A stretch of DNA of 64,000 nucleotides from positions 1,488,001-1,552,000 of the forward strand of contig JANCRA010000114.1 of NCBI GenBank assembly GCA_024362935.1. The letters run 5' to 3'. Below the pieces are notes generated by a model. That model searched no databases and was not told the DNA's origin. It saw only the letters and a list, made by a program, of their open reading frames with translations. Source of the DNA: Setophaga petechia (taxonomy: Eukaryota > Chordata > Aves > Passeriformes > Parulidae). This document shows positions 32,960 through 44,289 of this stretch, piece after piece. The stretch's first letter is position 1. Each line of letters opens with the position of its first letter. The position numbers were made by a program, and so were the translations under genes.

Positions 32960-33680
32960 AGAGATTGTGGCGCAGTTTTAACTCCAGTCAGAGGAGAGCA
33001 GAGGGAGAACATGTGAGAAGAACAACTCTGCAGACATCCAGGCCAGTGCAGAAGGAGGGGCAGGAGGTGCTCCAGGCCCTGGAGACCCAGGCACCCTGTA
33101 GGAGAGCCATGGAGAGAGGGGCCCTGCTCCCAGGCTGGAGCAGCCTGTCCCTGGAGGAATGCAGCCCCTGGAAGAGTGACCTGTGCTGCAGCAGTTTGGG
33201 AAGGACTGTTGTCCCTGGGATGGACTCACACTGCAGCAGTTTGCAGAGGGCTGCTGCCCCTGAAATGGACTCACACTGGAGAAGCTCCTGCAGAACTGTC
33301 TCCCTTGGGAGGGACCCACGGTGCAGCAGGGGAACCACTCCTCTCCCTGAGCAGGGGCAGAAGCCATGGGTGATGAACTGACCATAACCCCCATTCCCTG
33401 TCTCCCTGCACTGCTGGGGTAGGAGGGAGAGCTGGAAGGAGGGAGCTGAGGGGCTTCTTTTATTTCCCCTTTTCCTGCTCTGACTTTGTTAATAATAAAT
33501 GAATTTCACATCTTTAAGCTAAGCCTGTTTTTCCCAGGACAGTATTTGATGAGTGATCTCGCCCAGTCCTTATCTCCACCCATGAACCCTTTATTAAATT
33601 CTCTCTGTCCAGCTGCAGAGGGGAGTGAGTGAGCAGCCCACATGGATGCCTGGCATTTGGCCTGGCTCAACCCACGACAC
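32960..33680 (+). mobile_element. ERVL-type LTR with adjoining 3' sequence
   Basis: Contains the avian ERVL pattern of repeated CTGGAGCAG/ACTCACACTG words. Then come TGATGAACTGACCATAACCC, an AATAAA near 33493, a TTATCTCCACCCATGAACCC word and an end reading CAACCCACGACA at 33680. The left breakpoint of the palindrome (33491) lies inside it, so only its 3' ~190 bp is mirrored at 44100-44288. Confidence 0.75.
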
Positions 33681-34520
33681 CTTGGTACCACAGGCTCACA
33701 ATGGACCGTTGCTTCTATGGGGTCTCATTGGTTCCATGAGGCCCTGCAGGGACACTTAATTCAACAAGGCCCCAAAGTTTCACAGTGCTTTCCAGGATTC
33801 CATGAGACCCTGCAATGTCAAAGTGGACCTTTGGATCCATGGGGGCCCACAGGGTCACAATGGGCCCTTGTGGTTCTACAGCCTCACAATGGCCCCTCAG
33901 TTCCATGTGTCCTGCACAGTTCCATGAATCCTTACTTCCATGGGGTCCTGTAGTGTCACAATGGTCTCCTTGGTTTCATGGTGCCACAGTTGCCATAATT
34001 TCCATGGTATCACAACTGCCCTTGGATCCCAAGAGGCCCCACAGTGTGACAATGGCCCCTTGCTTCCATGACGCCCTGTAGTGTCACAGTGGTGTCCATG
34101 ATTCCATCAGGCCCTGCAGTGTCACCATGGACACTTGGTTCAATGATACTCCACAATGTCACCATGGCCCCTTGGCTCCACAGAGCCCCACTGTGTCACT
34201 GTGCTCTCTTTGGTTCCAAGGCTCAGAAGTGCCAGAATGACCCTTTGGTTCCAGCAGGCCTTGAAGTTTCCAAATGGTCTCCATGGTTTCATGAGTGCCC
34301 CCTGTGTCACAAGAGACTCTTGGCTCCCTCAAGTTCTTCAGTGTCACAATGGGCCCTTGGTTCCACGAGGTTTGGTAGAGTCACAATTGACTCCTTGGTT
34401 CCATGAGTCCCTGCTGTGTCACAATGCCCATGGTTCCATGAGTTTCCATGGTGTCACCACGGTCTCCTTGGATCCCCAGTGTCACCATGGTCTCCTTGGT
34501 ACCATCCAGGCCTTGTAACA
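33680..34520 (-). repeat. 37-bp array in left palindrome arm
   Basis: About 22 degenerate units, mirrored at 43265-44100. It directly abuts the ERVL LTR end at 33680. Confidence 0.85.
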
Positions 34521-34779
34521 AGAGATACTGAGCCACTTTGTGCCTTAGATGAAAGGCTGCAGAACTCATGCTTGTGAGGCTGTGTCACTGATAAACAAAA
34601 ACCACCTGAATCTGAACACCAAATATCATCTCAAGTACCTTCAATCCCAGCCTCAACAGAGGTAGAAAATACAAACAGAGATTCCACAGTAAATCAAAAA
34701 CAGGGACCATATTTTGAATGCAGACAAAATGCATTCAAGTGCATTCAAATGCACTCGATATGATGGGGAGGTGATGATC

Positions 34780-35640
34780 CCCTATTCCAAGAGTGAACTT
34801 CAGAAGGGCTGACTATTGAAGGAACTACAGAGAACCACAATATAGCAAAAGCAGGTGGCAAAGGTAATTCTGGGATAGGGAGACCAGAAGGCAAGAGCAG
34901 ATGAGCCAGTGCAGTCGCCACCAAGAAGATCACGTTCACACGCTGTGGGCAGCAACCCCCTCAGGCCGTGCCACGATCCCCTGGTGCAAGGGGGGTCACG
35001 ATGGTTCGTGTTACTGATCTCAGAGTGCAGAGACACACAGCAGGGGACTTTCAGTATTAACCAATACAAATGCACCTTTTATTGAGTGCCCACAGCAGAT
35101 GCAACAGAAGCATTAGAAAGGAGATAAAGGATAGAGAGACAGAGAAAAGGACGGGGGGAATAGCTACCAACAGAGAGATGAAATCCTCGTGATCCAGCCA
35201 ATAAATCTGTCTGGTCACGTCGGGGAGAGTCTCAAAGTCTTTGGTTAACTCAGGGGTCTTTTATAATCTACTGCCAGGAGGGGAGCAGGACGGCACATGG
35301 AGGGAACAGTGGAGAATAAATCCATTGGGAACAGGTACAGACAGTCCAGTTCTGAACAGCACAAACTGGTACCAGCAGTGAGTGGGGCCCGTTGTTTCAG
35401 GACTGGTTCCTATGGGAAACATCCCGCTGCCTATGGCAGACATCCCACTCCAGTCAGGCCAGCACCCCTGGGTTAGAATTTGAAGGGTCTCAGTCCTTGG
35501 GGAGGGCTTCAATCTCCATCCTTGATGAGGGCTGTGAGGCAGATAGGCATCTTTGGATCATCTCTTACAGACTGACATCCCAAAACATTAAAATAATTAT
35601 GCACTTCCCCTGAAAAATAAAATGAACTGAATTAATAAAA
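34780..35640 (-). mobile_element. LTR family L2 in left arm
   Basis: Minus strand carries TATAAAAG (plus 35258-35265) and AATAAA (plus 35078-35083), then about 150 bp of R-U5-like sequence. Mirrored at 42120-42990. Exact termini are not resolved. Another retroviral promoter module. Confidence 0.5.
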
Positions 35641-35716
35641 TTATAATTATTTTTCTTACTTATAATAGTACTATTCTATATTTGTATTACCAATTGTTGG
35701 TATTTATATTAGAAAG

Positions 35717-36558
35717 TGTTATGAATAAGAAGCTTGACTAGGCCCAAATTCAAGCAGCAATCAATTTATTATTTAATATGGTAAAGTATGAGCAATACAG
35801 CGCTGGGTACAGTGGGGGAAGTTTTACCTCCAACTGCACACCGATAATTGATGGTTACAGGTATTTATAGGGGTACTCATCAGTTTTTTCCAGCAGTTTC
35901 TATTTCAAATTTTTCTCATCAGCAATTTTTATTCCAAATTATTACGTCACAATTCTATTCACTATTGTGATTTTAAATTCTCAGGATGTATCTCAAAAGG
36001 AGTATCCCCAGATGGTGACGGTCCAGTTTCTGAAAGAAGAAAGACGAATCCCATCTGGTGGAGACCAGCTCCCCAGATGTGAGTTCCACCTTTTAATTGA
36101 AGAGACTATAAATCTCATAACAGTGATGTCCAGTTTCCCTTTGGTTGAAACCATAAATCCTTGAGTTGGTGTTCATCTTCCTTTCTCAAGCTGTTTTTCT
36201 CTGCTTCAATAAGGTGTGAGATAAGCATATTTCCTTTCTATATATTCCAAAGCTATAGTTTCAAGGATACAAGTAATATTCTAAAATTGTACTTCAAAAG
36301 GTTATTATTGCATAGCTTTTTAAGGATTAACTACAAGCAAAAAGCAACATCCTTAATACTTTAATTCCAGTGCTCCTAAATCAACCAAGGTGAATTGAAA
36401 ACAAAAGATAGGTTCAAAGACCTTTTTCCATGCTTTATTTTCCTCAGTTATTATTAGAAATCACAACTCTCCCATTGTCAAAGCCCACAAATTTCACATT
36501 CACAAATATACACATCGCCTGTTTATACCTGACACGAAACACAGCTTTGTATTTCACA
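35717..36558 (-). mobile_element. Solo LTR family L1, copy 2 (left arm)
   Basis: 842 bp, TGTTATGAATAAG to TATTTCACA, flanked by a 4-bp target duplication AAAG (35713-35716 and 36559-36562). The duplication is mirrored exactly as CTTT at 41214-41217 and 42060-42063 in the other arm. Confidence 0.85.
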
Positions 36559-36739
36559 AAAGTCCATACCTTTTTAGCAAGCAAAAAAAATATTGGTCAT
36601 TGGTTCTAAGGAACATAATTCCTTTCATTAATTCATTGAGCAGTGTGGCTATTGATTTCTCCTTCGTTATGCTAATTAGTCTTATTTTCAATCCTTTTTT
36701 CATATTTCTTATCATTTTCACAGACAGGATAAAAGGGGC

Positions 36740-36985
36740 CATTTCGGGGTCCGCGGAGAACTTTCTGGGGGTCATTTGGGGCACTTTTAGGGTCTGGGGA
36801 GGGAATTCAAAGAGAAGTTGAACGTCTGGAGGACACTTGGGGCAGCCGGGGGAGCACTTGGAGAGGCATTTAGGGATTCTGAGGGACAGTTCCGGGTCGG
36901 GGCAGAACTTGAGGGTCCAGGGGGGCGCTTGGAGGTCAGGGAGGGAAATCTGGGCCCCATCGGGGTCCGGGCGGGCCCTTGTGCG
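36740..36985 (+). repeat. GC-rich degenerate repeat, left arm
   Basis: Irregular 40-50-bp units of GGGTC and GCACTTGGGG type. Mirrored at about 40790-41040. Confidence 0.5.
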
Positions 36986-37014
36986 GCGATCGGAAAGGGG
37001 CTCTCTGTGGCGCG

Positions 37015-37665
37015 GTGGGTGATGGGAGTTGAAGGCGCGGGTCTAATACGAAATAACAGGGCCGCGGAGCATCACGGGACTTCGAGGCGCAGCTGCAATG
37101 GCTCTAGGTGGGGCGCGGGGCATGACGGGAGATAAAGTCCTGGCTAGAACTACACGGGACGTGCGCCGCAGAGCATGGTGGGAGCCGTAGTCCCGGAAGT
37201 GGCTCGAACGCTTTGTTTGGGAGTCCGGGAAGGCTCCTGGGGGAAACTTCTGCGTCCGAGCCGCGGCCTGAGACTCTCGGGGGAACGTAAACGGTTCGAG
37301 AGAACTTGCGGGGAGCTCGGTGAGCTCTAACCGGGCTCTTTAGGGCGTGGGGCACAGCAGGAGTTTTAGGCGAGTGACTGTTGTGAGGGACTCTGGGCTG
37401 AGGAGGATGAGAGGAGATGAATTCCCAGAAGTGGCTGTACCGGGCATCTGTGGGGTTGGGAGCAGTCAGGGGGTCCGGGGACGCTTTTGGGGGGTCCCAA
37501 ATGGGTGCTGAGGGGGCACTGAGGGATCCAATAAGCGGGACGCTTATTGGACAGATGCGGGGGGGAACCCCGATGTTCTGTGGAACGCGGGGCATGACGG
37601 GTGTTGTAGTCCCAGCTGCAATAGGGCTCAATCGGGCCGCGGGGCATGATGGGAGTTGTATGCGA
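37015..37665 (-). promoter_or_regulatory. Cluster of ZNF143/STAF-like sites, left arm
   Basis: GCATGAYGGGAGTTGTAGT-type motifs (reverse complement of ACTACAACTCCCRTCATGC) near 37018, 37068, 37119, 37172, 37589 and 37644, in a CpG-rich block. The best matches are at 37589 and 37644. ZNF143 sites usually sit in CpG promoters. No gene start could be tied to them. Confidence 0.65.
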
Positions 37666-37789
37666 AAAAAGGTGGTGCCAATATCAGGCGCCGCTTCCGA
37701 GGTGCTAAACCAGGCGCTGATTGGCTTTGGGCCGTGATGGGCGAGAGTCTCGGCAAATGGAGTGCGGTGGAGATGGGAACAGCCGATTC

Positions 37790-38115
37790 AACCTCTCCAG
37801 TCCCTCCCAGTACAGCCCAGTTCATCCATGGTACAGAGCAGTTCATCCTAAATAGAAGCCAGTACAACCCCAGTGCCCCTCCAGTCCCTCCCAGTACAGC
37901 CCAGTTCCCCCCAATACCCCTGAGTTTATTCCCAGTCCCTTGCTGTTCCCCCCAATGTCATTCACAGCATGCCCCAGTGTCCCCAGTCTTCTCTGCAATG
38001 GCCCCAGTGTCCCCAGTTTGTCGCAGTATCCCCCAGTGTCACTCCCAGTATGTCCCAGTGTCTCCCACAGTGTTCCCACTGTTCCCCAGTATGTCCCAGT
38101 CCTCCCCAGTGTTCC
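37790..38115 (+). repeat. CCCAGT/ACTGG minisatellite, left arm
   Basis: Short irregular units with CCCAGTGTCCCCAGT and CCTCCCAGTACAGCCCAGTT words. Mirrored and length-variant at 39545-39985. Confidence 0.8.
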
Positions 38116-38119
38116 CAAG

Positions 38120-38660
38120 CACAGTTTAATTTCTCACGGTGGCCGTGGCAGCCAAACCCAGCAGTGGGGTCAGTGCAGTGCCCATGGCCACAGCCCCTTG
38201 CAGGGGCCCAGTGCAACTTGGGCTGATGATCCATCCTCACAGCTGGCCCAGGGCAGCTCTGCAGTGCCTTTGGTGGCACCTGGGGCTGGCACACACCTGA
38301 GCAGTGTGTCTGTTTGCAGTGGGGAAACTCAGGAGTTTGAGATTGCTGCAAAAAGTACAAAAAGGGAAAACCCCTCCTAGGCGGGGTGCAGCCAGCTCTG
38401 CAAGCACAGCAGGTCCCAGGGCAGTGAGGACAGACAGGATGGGGCTGAGCACTGTGGAGCAAGGTTGTCCACACTGGGTCAGAGCTCCAGGCACAGCTTC
38501 TGTGAGCAGGCCAGAGCTGCTGAGGAGAGACCCTGGGTCAGTATCAATCACAGAATGCTGCCATCACCTCTGCACTAAAGAGAAATTTAATAAAAGACAC
38601 CCTTTAAAATAGGAATGTATATTTTATTACTGCTCTTTGAAATCTTTCTCCATAACTGGA
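38120..38660. other. Duplicated GC-rich block near palindrome centre
   Basis: Mirrored at 39010-39545. Open frames of 85-170 codons on both strands are identical between arms because of duplication. No domain seen. Confidence 0.5.
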
Positions 38661-38771
38661 CTAGGAAAACTTTAATGACCCTCTCAGGGCTTTGGTGTTG
38701 TTTACATCAGACTCAGTCCCTGAGCGTGTCTTCAAAAAACTTCTCAAGAACTCAAAGTTAAATTCAGACTT

Positions 38772-38900
38772 CAAATTTTCTTGAATTTTTAATGGGTCCC
38801 ACAGAGGGACACGACTGGGAAAATGTCCCCAGGTTCCATGAAGACCAGAACACTGGAGGCAGTGATGACAGGTTGGACAAACAAGGCAGAGGTGTCTCTG
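38772..38900. other. Palindrome centre (spacer)
   Basis: 129 bp of unpaired module M sequence, reading GGGTCCCACAGAGGGACACG then CCCCAGGTTCCATGAAG. This is the same stretch found at 19195-19290 and 63315-63420. Confidence 0.85.
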
Positions 38901-39544
38901 AAGTCTGAATTTAACTTAGAGTTCTTGAGAAGTTTTTTGAAGACACGCTCAGGGACTGAGTCTAATGTAAACAACACCAAAGCCCTGAGAGGGTCATTAA
39001 AGTTTTCCTAGTCCAGTTATGGAGAAAGATTTCAAAGAGCAGTAATAAAATATACATTCCTATTTTAAAGGGTGTCTTTTATTAAGTTTCTCTTTAGAGC
39101 AGAGGTGATTGCAGCATTCTGTGATTGATACTGACCCAGGGTCTCTCCTCAGCAGCTCTGGCCTGCTCACAGAAGCTGTGCCTGGAGCTCTGACCCAGTG
39201 TGGACAACCTTGCTCCACAGTGCTCAGCCCCATCCTGTCTGTCCTCACTGCCCTGGGACCTGCTGTGCTTGCAGAGCTGGCTGCACCCAGCCTAGGAGGG
39301 GTTTTCCCTTTTTGTACTTTTTGCAGCAATCTCAAACTCCTGAGTTTCCCCACTGCAAACAGACACACTGCTCAGGTGTGTGCCAGCCCCAGGTGCCACC
39401 AAAGGCACTGCAGAGCTGCCCTGGGCCAGCTGTGAGGGTGGATCATCAGCCCAAGCTGCACTGGGCCCCTGCAAGGGGCTGTGGCCATGGGCACTGCACT
39501 GACCCCACTGCTGGGTTTGGCTGCCACGGCCACCGTGAGAAATT

Positions 39545-39985
39545 AAACTGTCCTTGGGAACACTGGGGAGGAGTGGGACACACTGGGGAACCCTGAGAAC
39601 GCTGTGGGAGACACTGGGACATACTGGGAGTGACACTGGGGAGGACTGGGACATACTGGGGAACACTGTGGAAGACACTGGGACATACTGGGAGTGATAC
39701 TCAGACAAACTGGGAGTGACACTGGGGTATACTGGTGTAAACTGGGGACGCTGGGGCCATTGCAGACAAGACTGGGGACACTGGGGCATCCTGTAGATGA
39801 CATTGGGAGGAGCTGGGACGGACTGGGAATGGACTCAGGTGTATTGGGAGGGACTGGTCTGTACTGGGAGGGATTGGAGGGTCACTGCGGTTGTACTGGG
39901 TTCTACTTGGGATGAACTGGGCTGTACTGGGGTTTTATTGGTCTGTACTGGGGATGAACTGGGCTGTACTTGGAGGGACTGGAGA
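39545..39985 (-). repeat. ACTGG minisatellite, right arm
   Basis: Mirror of 37790-38115 but about 115 bp longer, with extra GGGACATACTGGGA-type units. Confidence 0.8.
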
Positions 39986-40120
39986 AGTTGAATGGGCTGT
40001 TCCCGTCTCCACTGTTTCCCATTTGCCGAGACTCCTGCCCATCACCGCCCAAAGCCAATCAGCGCCTGGTTTAGCACCTCAGAAGCGGCGCCGATATTGG
40101 CACAACCTTCTTTTTTGCCT

Positions 40121-40775
40121 ACCACTCCCGTCATGCCCCGCGGCCCGATTGAGCGCTATTGCAGCCGGGACTACAGCGCCCGTCATGCCCCGCGTTCCAC
40201 AAAACCCCGGGATCCGCCCCCCCCCCTTTGTCCCTTAAGTGTCCCCAAGACCCTCCAGGATCCCTCAGTGCCCCCTCAGCGCCCATTTGGGACCCCCCAA
40301 AAGCGTCCCCCGATCCCCTGAGTGCTCCCGACCCCACAGATGCCCGGTACAGCCACTTCTGGGTATTCATCTCCTCTCATCCCCCGCGGCGCCAGAGCCC
40401 CTCACAACAATCACTCGCCTAAAATTCCTGCTGTGCCCCGCGCCGAAAAGAGCCCGGTTCGAGCTCCCCGAGCTCCCGCAAGTTCTCTCGAACCGTTTAC
40501 GTGCACCCGAGGATCTCAAGGCTCGGCTCGGACGCAGAAGTTTCCCCCAAGAGCCTTTCCGGACCCCCAAACGCTCTGTTCGAGCCACTTCCGGGACTAC
40601 GGCTCCCATCATGCTCCGCAGCGCATCTCCCGTGCTGTTCCATCCGGGACTTCATCTCCCGTCATGCCCCACGTCTCACCGAGAGCCATTGCAGCTGCGC
40701 CTCAAACTCCCGTGATGCTCCGCGGTCCCCTTATACCGAATTAGACCCGCACCTACAACTCCCATCACCCCCCGC
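40121..40775 (+). promoter_or_regulatory. Cluster of ZNF143/STAF-like sites, right arm
   Basis: ACTCCCGTCATGCCCCG at 40124, GACTACAGCGCCCGTCATGC at about 40169, GACTACGGCTCCCATCATGC at about 40595, CTTCATCTCCCGTCATGC near 40649, CAAACTCCCGTGATGC near 40703 and CTACAACTCCCATCACC near 40753. Six sites mirror the six of the left arm. Confidence 0.65.
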
Positions 40776-41217
40776 GCCCCAGAGAGCCTCGTTAGAGCCC
40801 CCCAAGGGCTCGCCCGGACCCCGATGGGGCCCAAATTCCCCTCCCTGACCTCCAAGGGCCGCCCTGGACCCGCAAGTGCTGCCCCGGACCCCGAACTGTC
40901 CCTCGGAATGCATGAGTGCCCCTCGAATCGCTCACCCGTCTACCCCAAGTGTCCTCCAGACCCTCAAGTTCTCTCTGAATTCCCTCCCCAGAGCCAGAAC
41001 TGCCCCAAATTTGCCCCAGAAAGTTCTCCACGGACCCCGAATTTTTACCCTGTCTGTGAAATGATAAAAAAGATGACAAAAGGATTTAAAATGGGACTAA
41101 TTAGCATAAAGAAGGAGAAATCAATAGCCACACTGGTCAATAAATTAATGAAGGGAATTGTGTTACTTAGAACCAATGGCGAATAAATTTTTTGCTTGCT
41201 AAAAAGGTATGGACTTT

Positions 41218-42059
41218 TGTGAAATACAAAGCTGTGTTTCGTGTCAGGTATAAACAGGCGATGTGTATATTTGTGAATGCGAAATTTGAGGGCTTTGACA
41301 ATGGGAGAACTGTGAATTCTAATAATAACTAAGGAAAATAAAGCATGGAAAAAGGCCTTTGAACCTGTCTTTTGTTTTCAATTGACCTTGGTTGATTTAG
41401 GAGCACTGGAATTAAAGTGTTAAGGATGTTGCTTTTTGCTTGTTCTTAATCCTTAAAGAGCGATGCAATAATAACCTTTTGAAGTACAATTTTAGAATAT
41501 TACTTGTATCCTTGAAACTATAGCTTTGGAATATATAGAAAGGAAATATGCTTATCTCACACCTTATTGAAGCAGAGAAAAACAGCTTGAGAAAGGAAGA
41601 TGAACACCAACTCAAGGATTTATGGTTTCAACCAAAGGGAAACTGGACATCACTGTTATGAGATTTATAGTCTCTTCAATTAAAAGGTGGAACTCACATC
41701 TGGGGAGCTGGTCTCCACCAGATGGGATTCGTCTTTCTTCTTTCAGAAACTGGACCGTCACCATCTGGGGATACTCCTTTTGAGACACATCCTGAGAATT
41801 TAAAATCACAATAGTGTATAGAATTGTGATGTAATAATTTGGAATAAAAATTATTGATGAGAAAAATTTGAAATAGAAACTGCTGGAAAAAACTGATGAG
41901 TACCCCTATAAATACCTGTAACCATCAATTATCGGTGTGCAGTTGGAGGGAAAACTTCCCCCACTGTACCCAGCGCTGTATTGCTCATACTTTACCATAT
42001 TAAATAATAAATTGATTGCTGCTTGAATTTTGGCCTAGTCAAGCTTCTTATTCATAACA
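41218..42059 (+). mobile_element. Solo LTR family L1, copy 3 (right arm)
   Basis: 842 bp from TGTGAAATAC to TTCATAACA with target duplication CTTT on both sides. TATAAATA near 41909 and AATAAA near 42006 in the sense strand. Same length as its mirror copy and about 97-98% identical. Confidence 0.85.
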
Positions 42060-42119
42060 CTTTCTAATATAAATACTAAAATTTGGTAATACAAATATAG
42101 AATAATACTATTATAAGTA

Positions 42120-42990
42120 AGAAAAATAATTATAATTTTATTAATTCAGTAAATTTTATTTTTCAGGGGAAGTGCATATTTATTTTAATGTTTTGGGATG
42201 TCAGTCTGTAAGAGATGATCCAAAGATGCCTTATCTGCCTCACAGCCCCCATCAAGAATGGAGATTGAAGCCCTCCCCAAGGACTGAGACCCTTCAAATT
42301 CTAACCCAGGGGTGCTGGCCTGACTGGAGCGGGATGTCTGCCATAGACAGCGGGATGTTTCCCATAGGAACCAGTCCTGAAACAACGGGCCCTGCTCACT
42401 GCTGGCACCGGTTTGTGCTGTTCAGAACTGGACTGTCTGTACCTGTTCCCAAAGGATTTATTCTCCACAGTTCCCTCCATGTGCCATCCTGCTCCCCTCC
42501 CGGCAGTAGATTATAAAAGACCCCTGAGTTAACCAAAGACTTTGAGACTCTCCCCGACGTGACCAGACAGATCTATTGGCTGGACCACAAGGATTTAATC
42601 TCTCTGTTGGTAGCTATTTCCCCCTGCTTTTCTCTTTCTCTTTATCCTTTATCTCATCTCTAATCCTTCTGTTGCATCTGCTGTGGGCACTCAATAAAAG
42701 GTGCATTTGTATTGGTTAATACTGAAAGTCCCCTGCTGTGTGTCTCTGCACTCTGAGATCAGTAACACGAACCATCGTGACCCCCCTTGCACCAGGGGAT
42801 CGTGGCACGGCCTGAGGGGGTTGCTGCCCACAGCGTGTGAACGTGATCTTCTTGGTGGCGACTGCACTGGCTCATCTGCTCTTGCTTTCTGGTCTCCCTA
42901 TCCCAGAATTACCTGTGCCACCTTCTTTTCTTATATTGTGGTTCTCTGTAGTTCCTTCAATAGTCAGCCCTTCTTAAGTTCACTCTTGGA
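42120..42990 (+). mobile_element. LTR family L2 in right arm
   Basis: TATAAAAG at 42512-42519 and AATAAA at 42693-42698, with a probable start TGTTTTGGGATG near 42189. Mirror of 34780-35640. Confidence 0.5.
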
Positions 42991-43264
42991 ATAGGGGATC
43001 ATCACCTCCCCATCATATCGAGTGCATTTGAATGCACTTGAATGCATTTTGCCTGCATTCAAAATATGGTCCCTGTTTTTGATTTACTGTGGAATCTCTG
43101 TTTCTATTTTCTGCCTCTGTTGAGGCTGGGATTGAAGGTACTTGAGATGATATTTGGTGTTCAGATTCAGGTGGTTTTTGTTTGTTATCAGTGACACAGC
43201 CTCACAAGCATGAGTTCTGCAGCCTTTCATCTAAGGCACAAAGTGGCTCAGTATCTCTTGTTAC

Positions 43265-44100
43265 AAGGCCTGGATGGTACCAAGGAGACCATGGTGATAC
43301 TGGGGATCCAAGGAGACCGTGGTGACACCATGGAGACTCATGGAACCATGGGCATTGTGACCCAGCAGGGACTCATGGAACCAAGGAGTCAATTGTGACT
43401 CTACCAAACCTCGTGGAACCAAGGGCCCATTGTGACACTGAAGAACTTGAGGGAAGCAAGAGTCTCTTGTGACACAGGGGCTACTCATGAAACCATGGAG
43501 ACCATTTGGAAACTTCAAGGCCTGCTGGAACCAAAGGGTCATTCTGGCACTTCTGAGCCTTGGAACCAAAGAGAGCACAGTGACACAGTGGGGCTCTGTG
43601 GAGCCAAGGGGCCATGGTGACATTGTGGAGTATCATTGAACCAAGTGTCCATGGTGACACTGCAGGGCCTGATGGAATCATGGACACCACTGTGACACTA
43701 CAGGGCGTCATGGAAGCAAGGGGCCATTGTCACACTGTGGGGCCTCTTGGGATCCAAGGGCAGTTGTGATACCATGGAAATTATGGCAACTGTGGCACCA
43801 TGAAACCAAGGAGACCATTGTGACGCTACAGGACCCCATGGAAGTAAGGATTCATGGAACAGTGCAGGACACATGGATCCGAGGGGCCATTGTGAGCCTG
43901 TGGAACCAGAAGAGCCCATTGTGACCCTGTGGGCCTCCATGGATCCAAAGGTCCATTTTGACATTGCAGGGCCTCATGGAATCCTGGAGAGCACTGTGAA
44001 ACTTTGGGGCCTTGTTGAATTAAGTGTCCCTGCAGGGCGTCATGGAACCAATGAGACCCCATAGAAGCAAGGGTCCATTGTGACCCTGTGGTTCCAAGGT
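43265..44100 (+). repeat. 37-bp array in right palindrome arm
   Basis: Mirror of 33680-34520, same sense as 9690-11570, ending where the ERVL LTR end TGTCGTGGGTTGAGCC begins. Confidence 0.85.
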
Positions 44101-44289
44101 GTCGTGGGTTGAGCCAGGCCAAATGCCAGGCATCCATGTGGGCTGCTCACTCACTCCCCTCTGCAGCTGGACAGAGAGAATTTAATAAAGGGTTCATGGG
44201 TTGAGATAAGGACTGGGTGAGGTCACTCATCAAATACTGTCCTGGGAAAAACAGGCTTAGCTTAGAGATGTGAAATTCATTTATTACTA

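Larger units (their letters stand above)
33491..38771 (+). repeat. Left arm of large palindrome
   Basis: Reverse complement of 38901-44288 over its whole length. Order outward from the centre: module M part, GC-rich duplicated block, ACTGG minisatellite, CpG-rich ZNF143-site block, LTR L1, LTR L2, 37-bp array, ERVL LTR 3' end. Identity is about 97-98% at the centre and in the LTRs but nearer 88-90% in the CpG-rich block. Confidence 0.95.
38901..44288 (-). repeat. Right arm of large palindrome
   Basis: Partner of 33491-38771 and about 107 bp longer because of indels, mostly in the ACTGG minisatellite. Beyond 44288 the homology ends, within the ERVL LTR 3' part. Confidence 0.95.
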
